From IMG/VR virus record IMGVR_UViG_3300032182_000230, positions 1-24,432 of that record: DNA of 24,432 bases; one strand, 5' to 3'. Under the pieces are notes generated by a model. That model was not told the DNA's origin. It did not search any database and saw only the letters and a list, made by a program, of their open reading frames with translations. A program made the position numbers and the translations under genes. Shown here piece by piece: positions 13,301 through 20,300 of this stretch; the first letter of the stretch is position 1; the number at the start of each line of letters is the position of its first letter. The stretch is from a virus.

Positions 13301-15391
13301 GGATTAGATTTTGTGTTTGCAGTTAAGGGTCGTTACGATATTCAGTATTCTATCAGTGATGGAGATATCACATCATCAACATTGTCTTTAAATGTAGATG
13401 ATCAAGGAAGAAAACTTCTGAAAGATGATAGTGCTCTCTGGAAAGGAACTGTTATTGGTAAATCTTACAGAAATCCATTTGTATATCTTGCAAACGGTGA
13501 TAAAATTCGAGTTGAGGGAGAAGAAGGATTTAGATCTGTAAAACAAGTTCCACCAACTGCAACCAGCAAAGATGGAAGAAATGATAATCCTCTATCCAAT
13601 GAAATTTATTCTTCCGTATCTGTTGAAACATATACTGGAGTAACAAGAGGTGAAGGTCTCTCTATCGTTCCTATCATGGAAAAAGATAGCAATGGAGATC
13701 TTACTGGAAAAATCGAAAGATTAGAGTGGAACCAACGTAGTTATGATCCACTAACACAACCAACAGCATATCAATATTATACTCCACCAATCATTAAATT
13801 TATTCCTAAAACTGGAAAAGGTGGCGGTGCTAGAGCAAATGTTCTAGTAAGCAAAGGTCAGGTAATTAGTGTTGATTTGATTGATGGTGGTTCTGGTTAT
13901 GAAGAAGCACCTACAGCAGTTGTTTCTAGAAGATTTGACATTCTTTCGGAAAGAGACATTGGTGTATCAATTATCAATATTGGTGTTAACCCATATGTTG
14001 AAACTGCTGGTGTAACTGTAACTTCTACTATTGATCTTATCAGTTTCCCAGAACCACTAGGATTTACAACTACTGCTGTTATTGCAGATAGTCCCACACG
14101 GGTAGATTGGGAACTAGAAGAAGATATTCAGTTAGTAGAAGAGGCTGGAACTAATCTTTCTGCTGGAATAACTGGACCATTCGTAAGATACAGTGCTCCA
14201 TTCATTACCAATGTAGAAAAAATTGATGTCTTCAAAGATGTTTGTGAATATGTTTCTATAGTTTCTACTCGTGTTGAAGACATTACATCGGCTTCTATTG
14301 TATATGTTAACGAGTTGGATCGACATGAACATATACAGATTACTACCACTCTACAAAATGTCATCCTTAATGATGCCATTGATAATGTCAACTTCTTTGA
14401 AGTTGGTGCTTATCTACAGGTTGATCTTGATGCTGCAGAAAATATTATTTACATTGCTGACACATCTAAGTTTAAGTCATCTGGTTATTTGTTAATTGGT
14501 GACGAAGTTGTATTCTACTATCGTAAACTTGGTGATCGTTTCATCAAAGTACAGAGAGGAAAACAAAACACAACTCCACAAGATTGGTCTGCTGGAACTT
14601 TCTTGCGTCAAATCCCAGATCCTGTATCTGTAGCATTCGGTGGTGTAGTCACTGTTGAAAGTGGAAGTGAAGTTAGTATGGTCTCTGCATCTGCAGCAGC
14701 AGGTGGATTTGAAAGAAAAGTTCAAAGACAAATCTCTGCTCCAGATGAATTCTCTATTGCTAGAAATCAAGTAGAGATTGTTGTTAATCCACCAGAAACT
14801 GGATTTGTTGATAGATATATTGAAGAAGTATTCTTCACTGATGAAATTCCTTTGAGAAATGGATCTACAGTTCAATTAGCAACTAAAGATGTTACTCAAA
14901 GAAATGGAAATGTAGTTCTAATCAACAACTTTACGTTTGTTGTTGGACAAGTTGAGTATAGAGGAGATTATGTTCTAGGAAAACTTGGACCTTCTATTGG
15001 TAATTTTGGTGATGTATTCGTGGATAGTGGATTTATGAGTGTTTCTGGAATTGCGATTGGTGATATGGATATCTACTATCCCGCACTAACAATTGGAGAT
15101 TTCACTGAAAGACATAGTTCTAGTTACATGAAGTCTGGTAGAGTTTTTAGAATGGTTCGCCCATCTATTAATAATCCAGTTACTCATAGTGCATTTACTG
15201 GAACCATTCCATTCATCTTGAATGTCAACAATACTACATATTTCCCCGATAGTGGACATCTGTTTACTGCAAACGGAACTGTTATCTCTTATACAAGTAA
15301 GTCAAATACAACCTTCAATAGTTGCACAGTGGTATCTGGACCAAATACCATTACAAGCGGCGATGAAGTGATTCCTTTTGCAATTAACTAA
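4319..15391 (+). CDS. Giant gp7-like baseplate protein, YHYH domain, 3690 aa
   Basis: The position after gp6 and the N-terminus match the large gp7-like 'baseplate wedge initiator' or VrlC-like structural proteins of T4-like cyanophages. T4 gp7 has about 1030 residues, so this one is over three times longer. Residues 1-60 are helical; about 160-210 carry the recurring FEKQYLGSFPEKYLRG and KFYKSKGTTSSIKFIF motifs. Residues about 755-855 form a YHYH-type domain (GFAYDGNPIYGPFG, then NNGRFCVTPEFPNGTYAYF). Repeated modules follow: (a) 'I.IG.E.I......RG' at about 81-124, 322-379, 1265-1331 and 3376-3431; (b) 'G.GY..PP.V' at about 552-640, 1178-1237, 1559-1660 and 3168-3205; (c) 'L.GVLQ....Y' at about 2188, 2757 and 2862; (d) a duplicated helical module at about 2260-2382 and 2502-2621. 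It probably spans from baseplate core to periphery. Identity as gp7 is inferred; that it is one continuous structural gene is seen. Confidence 0.8.
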   Translation: MPAVKTKRISTLIETQLPQFISTEYELFSKFMQKYYEAQEVQGGTLDVINNLQKYADIDFYEKNILKQNDVLASTITDSDTTIVLQDAQSFPKKNGYVRIDDEIIFYATRTDTELRECSRGVSGNSSLGDLYESSTFTSTEAAPHNSGQKVYNVSNLFLYAFVKNFEKQYLGSFPEKYLRGEVDKRTLIKNIQKFYKSKGTTSSIKFIFNSIVAEDVNDKPEVYKPKDFTYKSSNADWINVYALKCKVVSGNVNSLVGKQIVQEATNEYGFASAIVDNLSAEGTRDGESIVNIVVAPETVNGEFAVSTKTSLTKSLSGVATAGNRIDVFSTLGWDKTGSVLIGNETITFEEKTATQFIIKSRQASGAVVHPADTSVYKPVTLTGSGVTLLILGVVYNVAPTDAQPHASVGDKIQVSEPGFLSVDPKIVKTGTNQTRWILGSGASPVVPTLPSVQSSLLEVPTDVTTIHEDDQYYYITSSSFPSHKILDGSTVSQKVLDQKILRLIRKRATATTERYQTPKADTGILLNGVRTYSYRDTESVRFGRLEEIKIDLQGRGYAKPPFVLIDEVPNKARAVLAGQVVESIIVDTEDVFPKTPTVTITSGRRAEVRAVVTGGKVTSLIIDNPGEYYSSPPIVRIRDNAGRGRFASYNAIVDGDGKLVDFEKIDEGNFYNQNTVIVDIIAVGEGAVGIPLLKEWNFNRYEKLKSTLDTENGYIFQNYDSTLEYGYGYLANPKALRVALNDNLNNAGTEPSTIVHSPIIGFAYDGNPIYGPFGHQDPLNPQSSIVRMTSGYSLKNSRSGGPSVNQYTLGSFIDDYQYVHRSGSLDENNGRFCVTPEFPNGTYAYFVTIDSSQVPQFPYILGANFYSLPVDSNYNSDINQNDIPKNAKRYNVAGMPRNGEGLIASISDVSSGTIDNIDIVRSSSNFSVNSKVYFNNQGTEGSEVEANVSSVKGKGVSYLQSKESKVVKLTTVQTAFLFADDTLRQPSSNASGTIVGTVSSDNVIVLKNVVGTFDNTGTFSADIKTFSILVDQNSSYTEGAILSLTNGVDAPIATGEVLEGTNRQNVVKIKVLTGTWIVDEDYFIQSSNLFNTIGSRIVTLTSLSDGLEPFEVNQSVALIETDANHGLGIGDSVNIDINPDDTTKTKTYYLRKRIYQEVNLIPPSNTSTISFTGIGRFEILNGGADYTPGTYTDVKLTGGSGKDATASFTVSSAGIVSNFQLQNAGSGYARGDYISVADESLVRSSASLSTARFTLYVGHVGVPAGSTKVSLKSSIGFAVGDLITIGEEICKINSITDNDLFVSRGQENTADVDHFDGQEVSLYKPTYNFDENFQIFSGSNSGYIQSYDRDTQKIVVVYDYATELSTANLVTLSSSFFESSSPSRLVSVKSAGDLVYKFEFSEDNTSFTPNPNINIQEFYKYKFDTSHSSLTGTYFDLSPSRNYNIETLEKTSSTILPGNAGSFTDVKFGFGARLSGNTYQTKVGTNFSNFYYFDRKGIVNSEGSYLKIVQDPLQGVRTVNYVTPNRFVYDISSEPLWDGSGSISYTTTGQFAIGEINSFAITNLGLNYKKLPVISGVDPNQNFRASATVLFDITTNTITGINLQNKGSNYVNPKVVITNGDGVDAKFNIVVRNGEIFSITVDDPGIGYTFAPEIIIVEGDVEAYTESVTVGVPRSVSIINNGGSFHLDKTVASTFSSKSVLVLSSFNGDFRKGETVVQRIGGTEVARAKVSEWRFGSNLLKVENILGTFRENVSVQSIVSPVSGIVKSIFVSTFAEEVTGFYDNLGFYKSDRGRIGNSNQKIVDSFFYQDYSYVVKSKTPVDQWRELIKSTTHPAGFKLFGQVDVEATASTEMPAELPKASHFSIIQLSDKVTIESESTRRTVTQILQKVENQRIRKGQGSAATSEFLFNEMRAFEVKLAKPFDGVNGVDAGKIAGSVARLAEYNDTQTFELINDLGQVETKSVPSGHNIVFYKASIVEAVTGTGYSGTEEQVTVDLSTSLENWDLANNTSGYSSGTAGSPLSYRCIRSALSGNGTNYSGTDLPNGVGTIIYNNGSIWPQNTTGEFLYNNSDNSVFGCDFAYLFEHPTFGICFAIEYKNDGYYDHPEVFPRGWKSGDVFRLYVNGTYSAGTGPQPDRFGHIDFKVDAITLESGGTATYTGQANNIGTKEFQLLDENNKPFTPYDAKNLIVTLDGVLQEPGVSYTVQDDKIIFSEAPLGPSSKQTGESPTDVTLYNRTGPNAFVGTTFYAKYVAFKDNQYNNEYFKKIRNIFQRNGRWLDAANQVERNRQFIVEETIGYAKTTYPTLDWSTKQDDYEVNIGSILDAYEHDLRFGGNIKTIDYTSIFNTDSDYLYIQNNRSQSTGIFKYAARLAKLAIRNWDYTDAGVVYIQGSRTMTVTDTDNLAIGMFVSSGRAFPSGTYIVSIDSDTQVTLSRAALANSSGGGGVPAGTTLLSGTATDGTLPTSTGAVKPPNEFNVPPGVTVTAGLSFAGTDQATFSWSGINNGTFYDAANLIAANKKYIQEETLGWAQATYPSISWGSKGGKCQRDLGFLVDAYVYHLRFGGNEKVVEFGQLYYVKAKYPESENLLFINKELDESLAAFEYAKDLMVQAMRNTLGAGTYTSISPVVDNSILVDSVTPYCAEVESALDTYDSIVNTILSEGKGLVTKTNQNPNKPGNWSRSLTYSNYNIIGDPLLLAQECNDVISSVDSLTSNIDDILQQEAVTRTLPDYIDGETKEFELYWEDGSEAILEEDEDLFLTINAVLQRPKYTENFPLFDAYFIDRTVIPNVIKFDVAPIWDQDFGAKTIGEPTAVEKIVGVGVGNYKRLTIDYDLVDGIKNGPFLILDVEDNAVQNIESEDNLYVFLDGVLQRKGYSYTISGPNIYFNVPIQKEMKIDMRYLYGRDVGQVLNIYDFAPDTYYSRGRLTISGLTSTIINEFGTYAWMGDKIGSPIHLWQQRVDGTFNVIGEVSNFFNNAGTVEFDVKSQNGYIIDGLDFVFAVKGRYDIQYSISDGDITSSTLSLNVDDQGRKLLKDDSALWKGTVIGKSYRNPFVYLANGDKIRVEGEEGFRSVKQVPPTATSKDGRNDNPLSNEIYSSVSVETYTGVTRGEGLSIVPIMEKDSNGDLTGKIERLEWNQRSYDPLTQPTAYQYYTPPIIKFIPKTGKGGGARANVLVSKGQVISVDLIDGGSGYEEAPTAVVSRRFDILSERDIGVSIINIGVNPYVETAGVTVTSTIDLISFPEPLGFTTTAVIADSPTRVDWELEEDIQLVEEAGTNLSAGITGPFVRYSAPFITNVEKIDVFKDVCEYVSIVSTRVEDITSASIVYVNELDRHEHIQITTTLQNVILNDAIDNVNFFEVGAYLQVDLDAAENIIYIADTSKFKSSGYLLIGDEVVFYYRKLGDRFIKVQRGKQNTTPQDWSAGTFLRQIPDPVSVAFGGVVTVESGSEVSMVSASAAAGGFERKVQRQISAPDEFSIARNQVEIVVNPPETGFVDRYIEEVFFTDEIPLRNGSTVQLATKDVTQRNGNVVLINNFTFVVGQVEYRGDYVLGKLGPSIGNFGDVFVDSGFMSVSGIAIGDMDIYYPALTIGDFTERHSSSYMKSGRVFRMVRPSINNPVTHSAFTGTIPFILNVNNTTYFPDSGHLFTANGTVISYTSKSNTTFNSCTVVSGPNTITSGDEVIPFAIN
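11096..11465 (+). repeat. Helical module, copy 1 (in giant gene)
   Basis: Protein-level repeat with the landmarks DAANQVERNRQFIVEETIGY, AKTTYPTLDW, ILDAYEHDLRFGGN and, near the end, YAARLAKLAIRN. It pairs with 11822-12180. Similarity is clear in the protein and weak in DNA, so the duplication is old. Modules with 'DAANLI..N..FI.EE' and 'DA..YDLR.GGN' recur in cyanophage structural proteins, as I recall. Confidence 0.75.
11822..12180 (+). repeat. Helical module, copy 2 (in giant gene)
   Basis: Second copy of the module at 11096-11465, with matching landmarks DAANLIAANKKYIQEETLGW, AQATYPSISW, LVDAYVYHLRFGGN and YAKDLMVQAMRN. About 355 bases of Ser/Gly/Thr-rich beta-type sequence separate the copies. 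Confidence 0.75.
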
Positions 15392-15412
15392 ATAACCACA
15401 TAAATATAAATA
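15388..15412 (+). promoter_or_regulatory. Cluster of three late-promoter motifs for gp8
   Basis: CTAAATA (15388-15394), CATAAATA (15399-15406) and the perfect T4 late consensus TATAAATA (15405-15412) lie within 25 bases, the last two sharing two bases. The perfect box lies 37 bases before the gp8 ATG and should be the main start; the others may act as weaker alternatives. The first overlaps the stop of the giant gene. Confidence 0.75.
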
Positions 15413-15449
15413 ACTCAGGCACAAATTACAACGTCGGACAAAGAAACCC

Positions 15450-17261
15450 ATGGCTGCTATTATTTCTGATAAGTTTCGTATTTTTAACGCGAAGCAATTC
15501 CTAGAATCCCTTACTGAGGGCGCGACTGACACCAGTGCGGAGCGTTCACGAATGTATTTCTTCGTGGGTCGCCCACAACCATGGAGAGCATACTTAGAAA
15601 TCTATTCTAAGAATGCAACTCAGTTTACGGTTGGCGATGAGGTGTATGTTGGAACATATGGTTCCACTGCCTTCCGTGCCACAATTGCTGCTGTTTATGA
15701 TAGTGCCCTTCTTCTGACCGACGTTTTTGGCAGCAATGGTGTTAACTCTGCTCCTGCGTTAGGATCCGATCTCAAGTGCCGTGCAGGTGGTGCAGGTGGA
15801 TCTGACACTGGTGCTACTGCTAAGTCTGGTGTTTATCGTTATGCAACTGAGGACATTCCTCCCCTTCCACTTGATAACCAGAGAGAAAAGATTGCTCTAT
15901 ATGACGAAATCATCGCTGCAAAGCGTATCACTGATTCTTTCGCAAGAACAGTTATCCGTCGTTATAACTGGGATCTAGTTGCTAATCCTAAGTTTGACAT
16001 GTGGAAACCAGATTATGCAGATACTCCTGGTGGTGGCGGTCAAATTGGTAAGCAAGCTGCAACTGGCGCTGCTTCCATCGCTGATGCTAAGTTCTATGTA
16101 ATGAACTCTCAGTATGAAGTGTTCAAGTGCCTATTCAATGGCGAAAACCCTTCAAACACAACTGGTCAAAACGCTACCGAAGAACCATTCACTGGCGCTC
16201 CTAACTACGATGCGGGAACAGGTCTTTATACAGAAACCACTGGTGCTGGTTACATCTGGAAGTACATGTATACCATCCCAACTGATGATGTTCTGAAGTT
16301 CCTATCTTCCGACTTCATGCCAGTTGTTCTCGGCAGCAACACTTCACGTCAAGCAGTAGAAGCACTTGCAACTGCTGGTGCTATTGACACCGTATTGATT
16401 GAAGATGGTGGAACAGGTCTCCCAGTTTCACAAACTCTTTATACTGCAATCAAGGGTGATGGTGCAGGTGGTGTTGTAGAACTAGTAACCAATGGTTCTG
16501 GAACTATCACTTCTGCTTCTATCCAAGCAAGAGGATCAGGTTACACCTATGCAAACATCCTTTTGGGTGTTGGTAACCTATTCAGCGATGCTGCTCTAAC
16601 AACTTCTGTTGGTGGTTATAGCGGAACTGCTGCATTGGAAGCAGTCCTTCCCCCACAGGGTGGTCATGGTTCCGATCACGAAACCGAATTAAATGGTAAG
16701 CGTGTAATGACCAACATTCGCCTAACCTATGCAGAAGGCGCTGGAGATTTCCCAGTAGATAACGATTTCCGCCGTATTGGCATCATTGCAGATCCACTAG
16801 ATTGGGGAACTACAACTTTTGCAACTTCCGATACTCTTTCGGGTCTAAAGGCAATCAGAATTACTGGTGCTAGTGCAGACTATGCAGTTGATGAAAAGAT
16901 TGTTCAAACTGTAGCAGGTGGAACTGCATATGGAACTGTCGTTTCTTGGACACTAGACGAAAATTCTACAACTGAAGGTGTTCTTAAGTATATCCAAACC
17001 AATGATGCACACACTGATCAAGGTGTTGTAAGAGCGTTTGAAAGCAACGCTGCTAATGCAATCACTGGCGAAAGTTCAGCAGCATCTGGTGACGTTAATA
17101 CCACTTATGCTGGTGCTCTTCTCGGATCTACTTTTGCTGCAGGTCTAGCATCTCCAGAGATTGAGAACAACTCTGGTGACGTTATCTACATCGAGAACCG
17201 TCGTCTAATCACTCGTGCTCCTGACCAGATTGAAGACATCAAACTCGTCATTGAATTCTGA
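15450..17261 (+). CDS. 8: Baseplate wedge subunit gp8
   Basis: gp8 binds gp7 and gp10 in the outer wedge. The N-terminal half has the features I associate with cyanophage gp8: FVGRPQPW (about residues 38-45), GVYRYATEDIPPLPLDN followed by ALYDEIIAAKRI (about 127-160), VIRRYNWDL, and YEVFKCLFNGE, then YIWKYMYTIPTDDVLKFLS. The protein has 603 residues against 334 in T4. The excess includes a 'G.G' beta module (IEDGGTG...ARGSGYTYANILLG, about 316-375), also seen in the neighbouring giant proteins, and a region resembling a tail-type domain (about 440-500). Codons are more GC-rich than in the giant gene, consistent with high expression or different history. It has its own late promoters and terminator, so it forms a separate unit. 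Confidence 0.88.
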   Translation: MAAIISDKFRIFNAKQFLESLTEGATDTSAERSRMYFFVGRPQPWRAYLEIYSKNATQFTVGDEVYVGTYGSTAFRATIAAVYDSALLLTDVFGSNGVNSAPALGSDLKCRAGGAGGSDTGATAKSGVYRYATEDIPPLPLDNQREKIALYDEIIAAKRITDSFARTVIRRYNWDLVANPKFDMWKPDYADTPGGGGQIGKQAATGAASIADAKFYVMNSQYEVFKCLFNGENPSNTTGQNATEEPFTGAPNYDAGTGLYTETTGAGYIWKYMYTIPTDDVLKFLSSDFMPVVLGSNTSRQAVEALATAGAIDTVLIEDGGTGLPVSQTLYTAIKGDGAGGVVELVTNGSGTITSASIQARGSGYTYANILLGVGNLFSDAALTTSVGGYSGTAALEAVLPPQGGHGSDHETELNGKRVMTNIRLTYAEGAGDFPVDNDFRRIGIIADPLDWGTTTFATSDTLSGLKAIRITGASADYAVDEKIVQTVAGGTAYGTVVSWTLDENSTTEGVLKYIQTNDAHTDQGVVRAFESNAANAITGESSAASGDVNTTYAGALLGSTFAAGLASPEIENNSGDVIYIENRRLITRAPDQIEDIKLVIEF

Positions 17262-17281
17262 TCAAAGTTAAATAACTTAAG

Positions 17282-17309
17282 TCCCCCGAGAGATCGGGGG
17301 ATTTTTTTT
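17282..17309 (+). terminator. Intrinsic terminator after gp8
   Basis: TCCCCCGA (17282-17289) pairs perfectly with TCGGGGGA (17294-17301) around a GAGA tetraloop (17290-17293), followed by eight T's (17302-17309). It is a textbook rho-independent terminator 20 bases after the gp8 stop. Confidence 0.95.
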
Positions 17310-17316
17310 ATCTCTA

Positions 17317-17348
17317 CTAAATACTAAAGACAAGATGCTAGTATTTGG
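17317..17348 (+). promoter_or_regulatory. Late-type promoter CTAAATA with overlapping dyad
   Basis: CTAAATA (17317-17323) lies 34 bases before the ATG at 17358, directly after the gp8 terminator. AAATACTA (17319-17326) is an exact inverted match to TAGTATTT (17339-17346), extendable by a T-G and a C-G pair to ten pairs, so the promoter box forms one arm of a dyad. GGCGGAG (17347-17353) is the Shine-Dalgarno for the next gene and abuts the dyad. Confidence 0.6.
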
Positions 17349-17357
17349 CGGAGTACG

Positions 17358-20300
17358 ATGCCACAAAAGACTAACCTAAATGTAAATCCTTATTATGAGG
17401 ACTTTGACGCGAATAAGAATTTTTATAAAATTCTGTTCCGTCCTGGTTACTCTATTCAAGGTAGAGAATTAACGCAAGTTCAATCAATTCTACAGAACCA
17501 AATTGAGAGTTTTGGTAGATATGCGTTTAAGCAGGGAGAATTAGTAATCCCTGGAGAGGTTGGTCTCAATACAAAATTAGACTACGTTAAACTGTCTTCT
17601 GTTTCCGAGGTTGCTATTTCGGAAGGAAACGACATCGTATACAAAAAGTATGATATCACTCAATTAGTTGATCAGCAACTAAGAGGATTGACATCTGGTG
17701 TTACAGCAACCGTTTTATCGGCAAAGTTGGCAACAGAATCTACAGCAGACACTGTTTTTGTAAGTTACATCAATAGTGGTAACTCTAATGAAGAACAAAC
17801 ATTCCGCCAAGGTGAAACATTAGAGGTTGTTGATGGTGTTAATACTCCGTTGTTAGTTGTTGGAACAGATGGTAGTGTTCTACCAACTAGTATTCAAGTA
17901 ACTAATCCTGACACTGGAGAAGTAACTTCTCTAGAAAGTCCCGCTATGGGATTTGGTTCTGCTGTCAAAGTTCAAGAAGGCATCTATTTTGTCAATGGAT
18001 ATTTTGTTCGCAACGAAGAGCAACTTCTTGTCATCGATGAGTATTATGATAAACCATCTGCTAAAGTAGGATTTACGATTAAAGAAGAGATTGTAACACC
18101 AGAAGCAGATGCATCTTTATATGACAATGCAATTGGATCATCTAACTACACAGCACCTGGAGCTCATAGACTAAAAATTGATTTAGAGATTAAGAAATTT
18201 GCTCTGGATGCAATTACTGATAAAAACTTTATTCAACTTCTCACTGTCAAGAGAGGTATTGTACAAAGAAAAATCTCTTCAACCGATTTTAGTGTTCTAG
18301 AGCAAACTCTAGCGCGTAGAACTTTTGACGAAAGTGGTGATTACGTTGTTGATAATTTTGATATTGATATGCGTGAGTGGGCGCAGAAAGACAGCAACAA
18401 AGGTATCTACGGCGTTGATGAGTTTGGTCTTTACAACGGATACACTGCTGGTGAAGCTTCTAGAAAAATGGTTGCTAGCATTGGTCCTGGCAAAGCATAT
18501 ATTAAAGGATATGAAATTGTCAATAAAGAAACAAAGTATCTTGAAATTAACAAAGCAAGAGAAAGTCTTACCAGTGACAATGTAACACTAAAAACTAAAG
18601 GTCTTCCAACTTTATCAGTTACCAATGTATATGGAAGTGTTCCTTTGAACAAAGAGGGATCTGATCTTACTGCGTATCCCGATATTTTCTTGTATGGAAC
18701 TTTTACTGATGGTTCAATCGGTGTAAATGGAACCGAAGCGACTACAGACCATAGACAAACTATTTCTAGAAGAGGTCTAACATTTACTGCTAATGATGCA
18801 ATTAGAACTCTGACTATTGATGTAAATGGTCTTAATGGTCAACCAACTCTTGGGTCTTTGACCGACAGCACTTTCCAGACAGATTATAAAACTATTTACT
18901 ATATTAAATCTAGAAGTGGTGATGGAACTGCTACAGAAATTGGAACTGTTACTACTCTAGCATTCGCTACTATTAACAGACCTGGAATTGATAGCAATGA
19001 AAATAAGCAGTTCCTAGAACTTACTGTTTTTGGAAGAAAGGATGAGATCGAAAATCTCATGCTTGAATATGACGAGGGAGATTCCGAAAAGAAGAGAAAA
19101 CTATTCCTTTCCACTGGAGATGCTCAAGCTAATACAAATTATTGGGGTGAAGTAGTAGATTATAGAAATTCAATTACTCCAGTTATTGGTAAAGTAAAAC
19201 CAAGCAACTTCTTCCTTAAGCAAAGAGGTGCTGGTTTCAATGGAGATTCTGATGTAATCCTTTCAAAGGGTCGTCTTGCTGGAGGAACTCCAAGTTACAA
19301 TAGTGTATTTGGTTTCTCTTACTTTGATCCACAATTCTTTACTAGAATTTTGTTGGAGACAGTTCCTGCTGGTGGATTTGATGAGGGTAAGTATGTATTT
19401 GGTTTAGACAGTGGTGCCTATGGAGTTGTAGAAGGACCTGCTTCTGGCGTCTACTCCACAGATAGAATTTTGTTTATCAAAACAATTTCAGGAAACTTCA
19501 AATCTGGTGAAACAATCAGAGACGAAGATTCAAACACCGTAAAAATTGCAAAAGATAATACAATTTCTCACTTTGTCACAATTGACAGAGGATCGGGATA
19601 TTCTTCTGGAGCAGGGGTAAAATTAAATGGAGTTGATTACGATTCTTCCAAGATTGAAGCAAAAATTCTTGGTGGAAAAATTTACAAAGTTGTTATTAAC
19701 AACTTAGCAGCTCTTAGAAACTTAGAATTTACACAACCACCAGAAATTGTTATCACTGGATCTTCAGATAGTTCTGGTGCTGCAGCAGTTCGTGCTGTTT
19801 TAGTAAGAAACTCAGTAACAACATTCAATCCACAAAATATCAAGTCAATTGGTGGTAACTATGGTTCTGGTGGCACTAATAAGTTTAGTGCCGATTTGGT
19901 TGTAGACGACCAGACACTAGGTAGTATCACTGCAGTAACAGACTATACTTTCTTTGGTAAGAAAGGCACAATGTTTGTAGAATCTACAAGTTTTAGTGCC
20001 GATGCATCTAGCATTTTGCAACAGGGAGATCTAATTCAATTCTCTGATCAAGATAATAATCTTGTTCGTGCTATTGTTCAATATGCCACACAAGCAGGCG
20101 GTGCTGCAAAATCTAGAATTTATCTAGACACTGCACTGCCTGGAGATGTTACTAATACAAGTATTGTTCGTTTGAGACCAAGACCTCAAAATACTAATGG
20201 CGGAACCCTACTTTTCCCAACAGGAAGTAAGCAAGTAGAACAAATTTCTGCTGGTGGTGACGACACTAAAATTAAGTACTATTTCCGAAGAGATTTTGTA

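Noticed and set aside
14492-14875. Minus-strand ORF of 127 residues near the end of the giant gene
   Set aside because: Low-complexity Ser/Asn/Phe product typical of the antisense of AT-rich coding DNA; no ribosome site or context.
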